A stretch of DNA of 64,000 nt, taken from Cryobacterium breve. Its GTDB lineage: Bacteria; Actinomycetota; Actinomycetes; Actinomycetales; Microbacteriaceae. Of this stretch, positions 52,285 to 60,622 are shown in pieces. The notes under the pieces were generated by a model that did not search any database, was not told where the DNA came from, and was given only the letters and a program-made list of their open reading frames with translations. The position numbers and the translations under genes are program-made. The stretch is taken from contig NZ_SOGJ01000004.1 of assembly GCF_004402375.1 (NCBI RefSeq), positions 1 through 64,000 of the forward strand. Direction: 5' to 3'. The stretch's first letter is position 1; every line of letters starts with the position of its first letter.

Positions 52285-54576
52285 TTAGGCCACCGGTCCC
52301 GTAGGTAAAGCACCTGCAAACGAGGGCAATACGCTCAACCAACCGACCGATCCCCCAAGTTCTGCGAACCGGGCCATTGAATTCACGACGCGCTTCTGAC
52401 CGGCATCCAGCAAGTAGATCGAGCCATCCGGCGTGCGGATGAACTTGGTTGCAGGTGAACCAATCGTTGTGTTCTGGCAGGAGAAATTGTCGAGAGCGGT
52501 GAATTTGAATGGATATAGCGGTGCAATCTCTTCCGTCAAAGGATGCAGGCTTCCCCCAGCCGCGACGTAGTTCTTGGAGTCACAAGTGATTCCGAAGCTC
52601 ATATTCTCCGGAGCCAGCGGGTATGCCGCGAGCCGCTCGCTTGACACGAAGGCGAAAGTCTTGAAACCCGCTTCGTTGGGTATGTCAAAGCTGCTGAATG
52701 GAATGCGGTTTGTAACTCCATTAATTAGGTAGACCGTCGCATCATTTGCGGAGCGAACCAAGGCCCCCGGGTACAGGGCAACGACGCCCTGAGGAAGTGC
52801 TGCAACGAATCCGCTAGACACCGTGGAGATAACGGGCGAGCCTCCCCCGGGTGTCAGAGCCAGCAGGGCGGCCCAGGAATCAATCGGCCGAATATCCTGC
52901 TGCATGACAAGGAAAACCGTGCCACTGTCCGGAGACTTGATTAGCGATCCGACGTCGATTTTGCCCAACGGAGCGTAGGAATCGACGAACTCTTGACTCA
53001 CGGCGGTCGAAGGAAGAGATCCAGACCCACCTGCCCCCGGTGTCAACTCAAAGCGTCCGGAACCGGAGACGATCTGTGCGGACGATGAGCCGGGCGACCG
53101 CAGCACGCCATTGAAGTCGGCACCCGAAGAAGGCACCATGTTCAGGCTGGATGCGTACAAGCTCCCGGCGCTCCGACCAGGCAGCCCAGCTGAGGCCTTA
53201 CCCGAGCCTGAAACGGCGGACCGTTGGCCCGAAGCCACGATGCTGTAGTCAGATGTGGATCGAGCCTGCACGAAAACAGAATCCCGAACGATCGGAGCTG
53301 CCAGCGTAAGGTGAGCGACCGCATTTTCAGTCAGGACGTTCATGCCAAGGGGAACGCCCGCTTCGATCTGCGATCGATCGTCAAGGATTTCGCGCCTAGT
53401 CCCGGCCGAGATGTAGTAACGGCTTCCCTCGACGGTGCCGAGGACCGGGCCCAGCACTGGGCCGGGGTGGAATGCGTCGATTTGAGGCTGCGTGAGTTGA
53501 ACGTAACCATCGGCAGCACAGGATGCTCCGTAGTCGGCCGCCTGAGTGCAGGAGGTAAACGGGAGCTTGATGCCCGCGTCATAAAAGTAGATCGTTCCTC
53601 CTGGCGCGCGGAGGCTTCTCCCGACAACATGCTTCGTGGTGAATGAATCCAAGTAAGACTGGGAGACATACCCGACCTGACCCAGCGGGCTCAGGGCATT
53701 CAGTACTCCCATGGAAGCGATTGGGTACTTATTGCTGCCCGAGACCAGGTAGACCGAAGCGTTCGAGTTGGTTCGCAGCAGACTGCTCGCGTTGATGGGA
53801 GACCCGAACCAGTCGGAATACATCCGCCAGAAGTTACGGTTGCCATAGGAGCTGCACCCATCCCCCGATCCGTACAGGTTCCCGAGCGCCGCCGAATTCG
53901 GCTGGTACGGAGTGTAGTTGTAGAGACCCGCAGTCGCCTGGTTCTGAATGAAGACTTGGCTCGTTCCGCAGCCCGCATTCGGGTGGAACCGAATGTTGTT
54001 CACGCGCCCCGCGATGTGATTCCAACGGGTGGGGTTGGCTGCGTAGTACTTGAACTGAAGTGCCGCAGCATAGACCTGATTGAAGAAGCCGTAATAGGCC
54101 GTGTCACAATCGGCTGTGTCTGGGCAGCCGTAGCCCGTGGCGCTCCTGTATTGCCGATCCGACGGCCAATCATCGGTAATCAGGCCTTGCTCTTTCTCAA
54201 TCAGAACGATCAGGGCCTTCTGGCTGATCCCACAGGCCACGCCGACACGCGCGATGATGTCCGCGGCACTTTCGGACGACCTGCCCCCGTACGCGGCGCA
54301 TGCCCCGGATACGCCTGCTCTGGTGGGGGTTGCCTGTCGGTAGTCCTTCAGGCAGGTGTATCCCGACCGGCAGGTCGAAACCTTGGAATTGAGAAAAGCT
54401 TGGACATCATTTGAGTTCATGATGCCGCCGTCGAAGAACACGGCGTCACTGATGATGTTCCCCGGGTCGAACTGGCGGCCGTCTGCTGCCTGAGCGCTCG
54501 TCGTTCCCACGAAGCCGAGAAGCGAACCCAACAGGGTCGCGACAATTGTCATTCCGATGAAGCGCCGGCGTTTCAT
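52285..54576 (-). CDS. large secreted protein with lysozyme-like domain and repeats
   Basis: 763 residues. Signal peptide with Arg-rich n-region and AQA cleavage near residue 31. Residues about 35-258 match an uncharacterised actinobacterial secreted domain: SNDVQAFLNSKVSTCRSGYTCLKDYR, LIVLIEKEQGLITDDWPS, YYGFFNQVYAAALQFKYYA, YGNRNFWRMYSDWFG. The IEKEQGLI helix with two Glu recalls lysozyme-like muramidases (inference), and six or more Cys suggest disulfides. The C-terminal 500 residues are imperfect repeats starting near 274, 328, 386, 499, 553, 613 and 719 of the form VYLV-x-G-x-x-K-x-P. It follows a lipoprotein (ATGA overlap) and faces the polysaccharide genes. Confidence 0.85.
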   Translation of the reverse strand: MKRRRFIGMTIVATLLGSLLGFVGTTSAQAADGRQFDPGNIISDAVFFDGGIMNSNDVQAFLNSKVSTCRSGYTCLKDYRQATPTRAGVSGACAAYGGRSSESAADIIARVGVACGISQKALIVLIEKEQGLITDDWPSDRQYRSATGYGCPDTADCDTAYYGFFNQVYAAALQFKYYAANPTRWNHIAGRVNNIRFHPNAGCGTSQVFIQNQATAGLYNYTPYQPNSAALGNLYGSGDGCSSYGNRNFWRMYSDWFGSPINASSLLRTNSNASVYLVSGSNKYPIASMGVLNALSPLGQVGYVSQSYLDSFTTKHVVGRSLRAPGGTIYFYDAGIKLPFTSCTQAADYGASCAADGYVQLTQPQIDAFHPGPVLGPVLGTVEGSRYYISAGTRREILDDRSQIEAGVPLGMNVLTENAVAHLTLAAPIVRDSVFVQARSTSDYSIVASGQRSAVSGSGKASAGLPGRSAGSLYASSLNMVPSSGADFNGVLRSPGSSSAQIVSGSGRFELTPGAGGSGSLPSTAVSQEFVDSYAPLGKIDVGSLIKSPDSGTVFLVMQQDIRPIDSWAALLALTPGGGSPVISTVSSGFVAALPQGVVALYPGALVRSANDATVYLINGVTNRIPFSSFDIPNEAGFKTFAFVSSERLAAYPLAPENMSFGITCDSKNYVAAGGSLHPLTEEIAPLYPFKFTALDNFSCQNTTIGSPATKFIRTPDGSIYLLDAGQKRVVNSMARFAELGGSVGWLSVLPSFAGALPTGPVA

Positions 54577-55043
54577 GGAATCTCCAGACTCATGGGCTGC
54601 GACGTGGTCGCAACGGTAACTGACTTGTATTCAAGGCTCGCGGTCCAGCTGCCGCGGGAGAAGTCCGCGCTGGGGATCTGGATGGTCCCGCACGAGGTGC
54701 TCAAGCGGTCCAACGAGGATTCGCTCACAGCACTGAGGACGGAATCACCCTGGGCGAATATGAAGGTGCACTCCCCGCCTGACTCGATGACGCCGGACAC
54801 GTATCCAGAGGCGGACACGTTCGTGCCGTCGACATCGACGCCGGCCACGACAATGACCGCTTCTGGGGGCGCCGGGGTCGAGGGTTCCGAATTCCCCTTG
54901 GCCTCCGTGCCCCGTGTCTCCGGATCGCTGCCAGACGAGGAAGAGGTCCTGCCGGCGATGGTCGCGTCTGTGCATCCCAGCAAACCCACCGCAATGAGCG
55001 CAGCGAGTGCGACCGCATTCAAACGAAGCCCAAGGGTCCCCAT
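54573..55043 (-). CDS. lipoprotein coupled to the secreted repeat protein
   Basis: 156 residues from ATG 55043, with GGGGGAA about 6 nt upstream. Signal sequence ends in lipobox GLLGC (Cys near 24), then a Ser/Glu/Pro-rich linker and a small beta-rich domain (VIVVAGVDVDGTNVSASGYVSGVI..., two Cys). No recognised family. Its stop overlaps the ATG of the 763-residue protein, so the two are co-translated and probably act together at the cell surface. Confidence 0.78.
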   Translation of the reverse strand: MGTLGLRLNAVALAALIAVGLLGCTDATIAGRTSSSSGSDPETRGTEAKGNSEPSTPAPPEAVIVVAGVDVDGTNVSASGYVSGVIESGGECTFIFAQGDSVLSAVSESSLDRLSTSCGTIQIPSADFSRGSWTASLEYKSVTVATTSQPMSLEIP

Positions 55044-55349
55044 TGCGCTTCCCCCGTAGCTTCTGGCCGATTGTTCGGCTTGCATAAGAATACTGGGCAG
55101 CACTCACGTTTCTCGTCAACCACTCGCACGTATATTTCCAATCCTTGGATATTTTCGCGTCGGCCTGAATGTCTTGCTTGGCAGGGCCCCGCGAGCGATG
55201 TGCACGCGGTCAGTCATAACAGGCCGAGGTCGGACCCATTAACCAACGTCTGGCCCACTAAATTTTTCTGCCACCCGCCCCGGCACCACTCTCAGCAATA
55301 TCGCCTAGACTCGACGGATTCCTAATATCAACATGAACGAAAGTTGTCT
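55044..55349. other. 306-bp divergent intergenic region
   Basis: Lies between the lipoprotein start and the ABC permease. On the plus side are TAGACT (55307-55312, same TAGACTCGAC context as before DUF2304), TAATAT (55323-55328) and a mini-ORF ATG at 55333 (MNESCL) whose TGA overlaps the permease ATG as ATGA. It is AT-rich relative to the neighbours. No terminator or RNA gene was seen. Confidence 0.5.
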
Positions 55350-56270
55350 ATGATCAGGGCCAGCGCCCAAGAACGTGCTTTGCGCATTGAGCAGGAGCCA
55401 CTTGTACCGGTTGGTCAGTCCACTGGATTCGTGACAGGTACCTTCTCCTCTGTGCGGGACGTTTGGGCACACAGAGAACTCCTGTCCCTGCTTGTGAAGC
55501 GTGAAATCAGGGCCCGGTACAAGGACAGTTCACTGGGCGTGTTGTGGAGCTTAGTCAGGCCTTTGGTCCAGCTCCTCGTCTACTACTTTGCTATCGGGCA
55601 GGTCCTGGGCGTTGCTCGGAACATTCCAAGTTTTGCAATTTTCGTTTTTGTCGGCCTCACTGTGTGGGGCCTGTTCACTGAGATCGTGTCGAGCGGCACC
55701 ATGTCGATTGTCAACAACTCTGGTCTCGTCAAGAAGGTCTACTTGCCCCGAGAGATATTCCCTCTCGCTAGCGTTGGTGGGGCCCTTTTCAATTTCTCAC
55801 TGCAGCTCGTCATCCTGATTCTGGCGACTCTTGTCCTTGGCAAGTTTCCGTGGACGACTGATCTTGCCTACGCCCCACTGGCCCTCGCGAACGTCATAGT
55901 ATTCGGGACTGCGGTGGCCATCGTGCTGGCTGCTTCAACGGTATATTTGCGCGACCTTCAGCACCTTGTCGAGGTAGCACTCACCGTGGCGTTCTGGGCG
56001 TCACCCATTGTTTACTCGTTCTCCTTCGTTCACAAAGCAATCGGTGGAACATTTCTGGAGCAGGTCTACTTGGCGAACCCCGTCACCCTCAGTGTGCTCG
56101 GCATGCAGAAGGCATTCTGGATCGACGGCACAGCACAGACAACTGAGACGAATTGGCCGCCGGATCTTGCACTTCGCCTGTGGATTTCGCTCGCCATCAG
56201 CATCGCGCTGCTGTGGGTCGGGCAGCGCGTATTCTCGCGGCTGCAGGGTAATTTTGCGCAGGAGTTGTAG
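55350..56270 (+). CDS. wzm: polysaccharide ABC exporter permease
   Basis: About 306 residues of the ABC-2 (Wzm/TagG) type. SLLVKREIRARYKDSSLGVLWSLVRPLVQLL is the typical cytoplasmic coupling helix and TM1; six hydrophobic segments; GLVKKVYLPREIFPL after TM2/3 is also family-typical. It forms the channel that exports a completed glycan chain across the cytoplasmic membrane, with the ATPase encoded 3 bp downstream. ATG 55350 is used; TTG 55344 is in frame. Confidence 0.93.
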   Translation: MIRASAQERALRIEQEPLVPVGQSTGFVTGTFSSVRDVWAHRELLSLLVKREIRARYKDSSLGVLWSLVRPLVQLLVYYFAIGQVLGVARNIPSFAIFVFVGLTVWGLFTEIVSSGTMSIVNNSGLVKKVYLPREIFPLASVGGALFNFSLQLVILILATLVLGKFPWTTDLAYAPLALANVIVFGTAVAIVLAASTVYLRDLQHLVEVALTVAFWASPIVYSFSFVHKAIGGTFLEQVYLANPVTLSVLGMQKAFWIDGTAQTTETNWPPDLALRLWISLAISIALLWVGQRVFSRLQGNFAQEL

Positions 56271-56272
56271 CT

Positions 56273-57484
56273 ATGAGTAATCCCCCAAGAGTTGCCAGCA
56301 TGCACGATCTCCCCACTATCGTGAGGGTGCAAGATGTTTCCAAGCGCTTCGTTCTGCACAAGGACAAGTCAGTCAAGGAACGGTTGACCACGTTTGGTCG
56401 CTCACGTCGGCACGTCCGGGATTTTTGGGCGCTCCGCGAAATGAACCTTGATATTGTCAGCGGGTCGACTGTCGGCCTCGTTGGGCATAACGGTTCCGGG
56501 AAATCCACACTGCTGAAGGTGATTGGTGGGATTATCCAGCCGACGACGGGCACGGTTGTCCGCCGCGGTCGCATGGCCGCACTGCTCGAGCTGGGCGCGG
56601 GATTCCACCCCGACCTGACGGGCCGCGAAAATGTGTACCTCAATGCGGCCATCCTCGGACTCAACAAGTTCGAGACGGATAGAAACTTTGACGACATCGT
56701 CGAGTTCTCTGGCATCTCAGATTTCATTGATACCCAGGTCAAGTTCTACAGCTCCGGCATGTACGTTCGGCTGGCTTTTTCGGTGGCGGTGCACGTGGAT
56801 CCTGATCTTCTGCTCGTCGACGAAGTACTGGCAGTCGGTGACGAGCCATTCCAGCGGAAGTGTATGGATAAGATTGCGGAGTTCCAGGCAGAAGGTCGCA
56901 CAATCGTCCTGGTCAGCCACTCCTCGGACCAGGTAGGTCGCCTCTGTGACCGGGTCGTTGTTCTGCACGCAGGCTCCATGGTTCACGACGGGGATCCGGC
57001 CGAGGGCATCCGAATCTTGCGCGATGGCTATGAAGCGGATCGAATCAACAAGATTCGGTCGCTGCCCACCGCCACGGCGACCGCACGTTTGAATATCGCC
57101 TCAGTGGAAGCCGAAACCAACACCGACGATGGTCACACCAATGTCGTTGTCAAGGTGTTGGTGAATGTAGTGGAATCCATTACCGGATGGGGCGTAGGGA
57201 TATCCATCGAGACCACTCTGGGGATGACCCTCTACGCGATGGACAGCTTCGGTATGGACGTGACACTGCCGACGAGTGTCGGTCAACACGTGATCGAACT
57301 TACTCTGCCCGACATTCGCCTCGGCTCTGGGAAATATCTGGTCAGTGTCGGCCTCGGCCTGCCCACCGGCGAGAACTTCGACCGGAAGAACAGCGCAGCC
57401 TCATTCGACATACCTACGGATGACTATGGCATGGGCCTGATCAGGTTGAAACCAACGCTCACGCTCGCGCCCCTGGTTCAGTGA
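56273..57484 (+). CDS. wzt: polysaccharide ABC exporter ATPase with C-terminal Wzt domain
   Basis: 403 residues. ATPase domain at about 15-260 with Walker A GHNGSGKSTLLKVI, signature YSSGMYVRLAFSVA, Walker B LLLVDEVLAVGD and H-loop VSHSS. The last 130 residues form a beta-sandwich Wzt_C-type domain (VEAETNTDDGHTNVVVKVLVN..., IELTLPDIRLGSGKYLVSVGL), which in relatives recognises a terminal modification of the glycan. The pyruvyltransferase-like gene overlapping its stop could make that modification. Operon with wzm. Confidence 0.94.
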   Translation: MSNPPRVASMHDLPTIVRVQDVSKRFVLHKDKSVKERLTTFGRSRRHVRDFWALREMNLDIVSGSTVGLVGHNGSGKSTLLKVIGGIIQPTTGTVVRRGRMAALLELGAGFHPDLTGRENVYLNAAILGLNKFETDRNFDDIVEFSGISDFIDTQVKFYSSGMYVRLAFSVAVHVDPDLLLVDEVLAVGDEPFQRKCMDKIAEFQAEGRTIVLVSHSSDQVGRLCDRVVVLHAGSMVHDGDPAEGIRILRDGYEADRINKIRSLPTATATARLNIASVEAETNTDDGHTNVVVKVLVNVVESITGWGVGISIETTLGMTLYAMDSFGMDVTLPTSVGQHVIELTLPDIRLGSGKYLVSVGLGLPTGENFDRKNSAASFDIPTDDYGMGLIRLKPTLTLAPLVQ

Positions 57485-58758
57485 CTCCCCTGACTGGTAA
57501 CTTACTTTTCGATTCCATCAGTCTCAACACTGGGGACATTGCAATCGGAATCGCCTCTGCCCAGGTCCTCGCCCGGCGTGGGATATCAGCGAAGATCGTT
57601 GATCCACTCGGCGAACGGATGCCCGAACAGATGATAATCGGGGGCGGCGAGCTCATCCGCCCAGCCGGAGACCGTCTCTACGACGTCTTTCGTCAAACCG
57701 GTGCCCACATTCTGAACAGCGCCGGCGTGTGGGGCACTGCGGGCGGACTGGACTATTTGAAGGACTACGCCTACGTGTCCGCGCGGTCGTCACGTGAAGT
57801 TGAGGTGCTGCGCAGGTGGGTGCCTGAGGCGGAAATCGTCCCGTGCGCAACCACACTGCTCCAGAGCAACCACTACGAGATTCCGGGGGTCGACCCCGGT
57901 GACCTCCTCGTGGGGATTCACATGGTCCCCCACTCGCTACGTCAGATCGAGAATTTGATTCCACTGCTCAACTCCATCCCGCACAAGAAGGTCTACATCC
58001 CGTTCACGCACTACAACGGTGATGCCACTTTTATGCGCCACCTCCCGTTCGACAAAGCGAATTCGATCTTTCTCGATACTCTCGATCCCCTCCAACTGCA
58101 TTCAGTTATAGGGCAGATGGACCGTGTCATCGTTTCGTCTCTGCATGCTTCGATTTTCGCCTACAGCCAGAACATCCCATTTGCTTCGATTTTCCAGCAG
58201 AAGGTTCAGAACTATTTCGAGGATCGAGGCCTGGCGGCGCATGTGGTTGCTGACCGCAGTCAACTCCGGGACATGATCGAACGGATGGATACCGAGGTCT
58301 TCGACTTCACGGGGGCCATTGAGAACGATTCCGCGGCGCTCTCGCGGGCCTTTGACCGCTACGAAGGCATCTTGAGCCGGAACCAGGGGCAATCAGGTGC
58401 GCCAAGCACATTTGAGGGTCCTTCGACATCACTGATCCGCGAACAAGTCCTTCTCGCGCAAGCACAGCAGGTCATCGGCGATCGCGACCTGACCCTGGCC
58501 GGCAGTGAATCGGCTCGACTCGCAATGATGACGCAAACTGAGGCACAGACCCATGAGGCGCAGGAGGCGTCAGAGGCCGCGGCTTGTCGGGAGGATGCAC
58601 AGGAAGCCCGGATCGCCGACCTTGAGTCCCGACTGGCTCAGAGCGAAGATTCCCTGACCGCCGTTACCGGTTCCCTGTGGTGGAGCCTCGGCCTAGCCGT
58701 GCCCGCTCCCCTGCGCAGAGCGCTACGCAGACTTACGCAGATGCTCCAGCGACCCTGA
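57481..58758 (+). CDS. polysaccharide pyruvyltransferase-like protein with coiled-coil tail
   Basis: 425 residues from GTG 57481 (GTGA overlap with wzt). Residues about 1-300 resemble the CsaB/pyruvyltransferase family: NTGDIAIGIASAQVL, IIGGGELI, VGIHMVP, and RVIVSSLHASIFAYSQNIPF (conserved SxRLH-like position reads SSLHA). After a linker, residues about 310-405 form an Ala/Glu/Gln-rich coiled coil ending with the SLWWSLGLAVPAPLRRA block often found at the ends of glycosyltransferase proteins. It would add pyruvate ketals or act as chain terminator; partner of the Wzt C-domain by inference. Confidence 0.8.
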   Translation: MTPLTGNLLFDSISLNTGDIAIGIASAQVLARRGISAKIVDPLGERMPEQMIIGGGELIRPAGDRLYDVFRQTGAHILNSAGVWGTAGGLDYLKDYAYVSARSSREVEVLRRWVPEAEIVPCATTLLQSNHYEIPGVDPGDLLVGIHMVPHSLRQIENLIPLLNSIPHKKVYIPFTHYNGDATFMRHLPFDKANSIFLDTLDPLQLHSVIGQMDRVIVSSLHASIFAYSQNIPFASIFQQKVQNYFEDRGLAAHVVADRSQLRDMIERMDTEVFDFTGAIENDSAALSRAFDRYEGILSRNQGQSGAPSTFEGPSTSLIREQVLLAQAQQVIGDRDLTLAGSESARLAMMTQTEAQTHEAQEASEAAACREDAQEARIADLESRLAQSEDSLTAVTGSLWWSLGLAVPAPLRRALRRLTQMLQRP

Positions 58759-59700
58759 CCGCAGTGCCTCTTCGTCAGCCAAGTCCACGAGCGTCGAGGC
58801 TCGATAGCTGTTCCACTTCTGCACCTGATAGACCGGATTCACCAGGAGCCAGTACAGCTTTCGCTTCCAACTGAAGTCACGATCGCGCAGTATTCTCAAA
58901 GTGTCGCCCACGACTCCACGGGCGACCAATCGTGACCGGTTTGCGCGCGTCAGAACCGGGATATCGAACCCGATCTGGCGAAGCCCGACCGTCTCGTCGA
59001 AGATCCGGCGCCGATATTCAGCGAGAGTTAGGTCGTTGGAATGCTCCACCGCGGCGCGACCCGAGTACGCCTTGCGATATCCCGCCTCAATCAAATCCTT
59101 GCCGAAGAGCTGATCCTCTGCATACCGAACGTCGCGATAGGGCAAGGTGTTGACGAGAAAATCACGGCGGGTCGCCGAATTGACGTCGGAGTAGAAGCTG
59201 ATCGCGTTCAGCACCCCTTCGCTCTGGACGAAGTCATCCTTGTAGAATATCGACGTGCCGAAATCGGGGCCGAATCCGGCAAACACCCCCTGAATCTCGT
59301 ACTTGAGCAGCGGAAAACAGCCGGCGCGCGGTATCTGCTTACCCATGACGGCGACGATTCGCGGATCGAAAGCGAAGGGCGCCAAAAGCTCTTTCAGCCA
59401 GTGCGCCGACGCGGGAATCGCGTCGTGGGTGAGGAAGGCAATGAACTCACCCTGCGCCAGACGAGCGGCCAGATTCCTTGTCTTACCATGACCGAATTCT
59501 GAGTTCGCTATCTCGTGCAGGCGTACCGACGGGAACTTGCGGACTATTTCGAGCGTCGAGTCCGTCGACCCTGAATCGACAACTAGCACTTCGACGTCAC
59601 CATCGATGTGTTGAGTTGTGACCTGCTGAAGTATGCGCTCAAGGTATACCTCGCCGTTGTATGTCAGGATCGCGACCGTGACGAGTGGCTGATCAGTCAT
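58723..59700 (-). CDS. family 2 glycosyltransferase (rhamnosyltransferase-like)
   Basis: 325 residues. VTVAILTYNGEVYLERIL, VLVVDSGSTDSTLEIV, FGHGKTRNLAARLAQGEFIAFLTHDAIP (THDA in the DxD place, as in RfbN/WsaD-type rhamnosyltransferases) and VRYAEDQLFGKDLIEAGYR. Overlaps the convergent pyruvyltransferase-like gene by 36 bp and is the last gene of the WsaF-like, epimerase, GT2 operon (8-bp overlap with the epimerase stop). Confidence 0.9.
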   Translation of the reverse strand: MTDQPLVTVAILTYNGEVYLERILQQVTTQHIDGDVEVLVVDSGSTDSTLEIVRKFPSVRLHEIANSEFGHGKTRNLAARLAQGEFIAFLTHDAIPASAHWLKELLAPFAFDPRIVAVMGKQIPRAGCFPLLKYEIQGVFAGFGPDFGTSIFYKDDFVQSEGVLNAISFYSDVNSATRRDFLVNTLPYRDVRYAEDQLFGKDLIEAGYRKAYSGRAAVEHSNDLTLAEYRRRIFDETVGLRQIGFDIPVLTRANRSRLVARGVVGDTLRILRDRDFSWKRKLYWLLVNPVYQVQKWNSYRASTLVDLADEEALRSGSLEHLRKSA

Positions 59701-60622
59701 GGGTCTGAGCTCTTATCTCTTCGAATGTGAATCGAACGCCGTCGTCAAGCGCGGTGAGGCGCGACGCACCGAACTCGGACCGGTACCGGTCAGTGTTGAG
59801 AACGACTCGATCGACGAACGTTGGAGGGATCGGGAGTTCCGTGATGCCAAAATCGATTTGAGTCACCCGGCGCAGAGAGTCGATGATCTCACTGACGGAA
59901 TGCCCCACCCCACTGCCGATGTTGTAGAGATCGAACTCCGTTTCGACACCAACCATCGGGGTGAGCATCTGAACAAGATCCTCGACGAAGACGTAGTCCC
60001 GCACCATGGACCCGTCACCCATCCGGATCACGGGACGCCCCAGAACGATTTGCCGAAGCGCGATCGGAATCAAGCCTTGCTTCTTGTTCGCCTTTTGCCG
60101 AGTCCCATAGGGGTTCGAGATCCGCAGCGCCGTGGACTTCAGGTCGTGTTTGATCCTGAAGTAGTGGAGATAGTGTTCGATCGACAGCTTCCCGATGCCG
60201 TATGGCGAAATCGGCAATGCGCGATCCGTCTCAGCGTAATCAGCCTTGCCCTGTGGGCCGTAGATTGCACCCCCGGTCGACGCGTAATAGAAACGTTTGA
60301 CTCCCGCAGCCACGCACGACTCGAGCAATTCGACCGTTTGCGCGATATTCGTGCGAATGTCCAGTGTCGGGTCACTCTCCGCAGTCGCCGGAGTCGTCGT
60401 TGAAAGAAAATGGAGGACGTAGTCCTGACCCCGAACAGCAGAGTCCAGGTCCGCCCGGCTCAGGAACTCACCTGGCAACACCGCGACGTTTTTTGCCGAG
60501 AACACCGGATCCGACGCACTGAACCGATCAAATGCCGTCACGTCGTGACCGGCCAACGACAGGGCATCGACGAGGTGTGATCCGATGAACCCGTTCCCAC
60601 CGATCACCAGGGTCTTAGCCAC
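59693..60622 (-). CDS. NAD-dependent epimerase/dehydratase
   Basis: 309 residues starting at GTG 60622, overlapping the stop of the WsaF-like gene (GTGGCTAA). VIGGNGFIGSHLVDAL is the NAD-binding motif, SPYGIGK the YxxxK catalytic motif, and LRISNPYGTRQ plus MVRDYVFVEDLV the extended-SDR substrate blocks. It belongs to the UDP-glucose 4-epimerase-like group; the product sugar is not known. In an operon with two rhamnosyltransferase-like enzymes, so it probably supplies a nucleotide sugar for the same chain. Confidence 0.88.
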   Translation of the reverse strand: MAKTLVIGGNGFIGSHLVDALSLAGHDVTAFDRFSASDPVFSAKNVAVLPGEFLSRADLDSAVRGQDYVLHFLSTTTPATAESDPTLDIRTNIAQTVELLESCVAAGVKRFYYASTGGAIYGPQGKADYAETDRALPISPYGIGKLSIEHYLHYFRIKHDLKSTALRISNPYGTRQKANKKQGLIPIALRQIVLGRPVIRMGDGSMVRDYVFVEDLVQMLTPMVGVETEFDLYNIGSGVGHSVSEIIDSLRRVTQIDFGITELPIPPTFVDRVVLNTDRYRSEFGASRLTALDDGVRFTFEEIRAQTHD

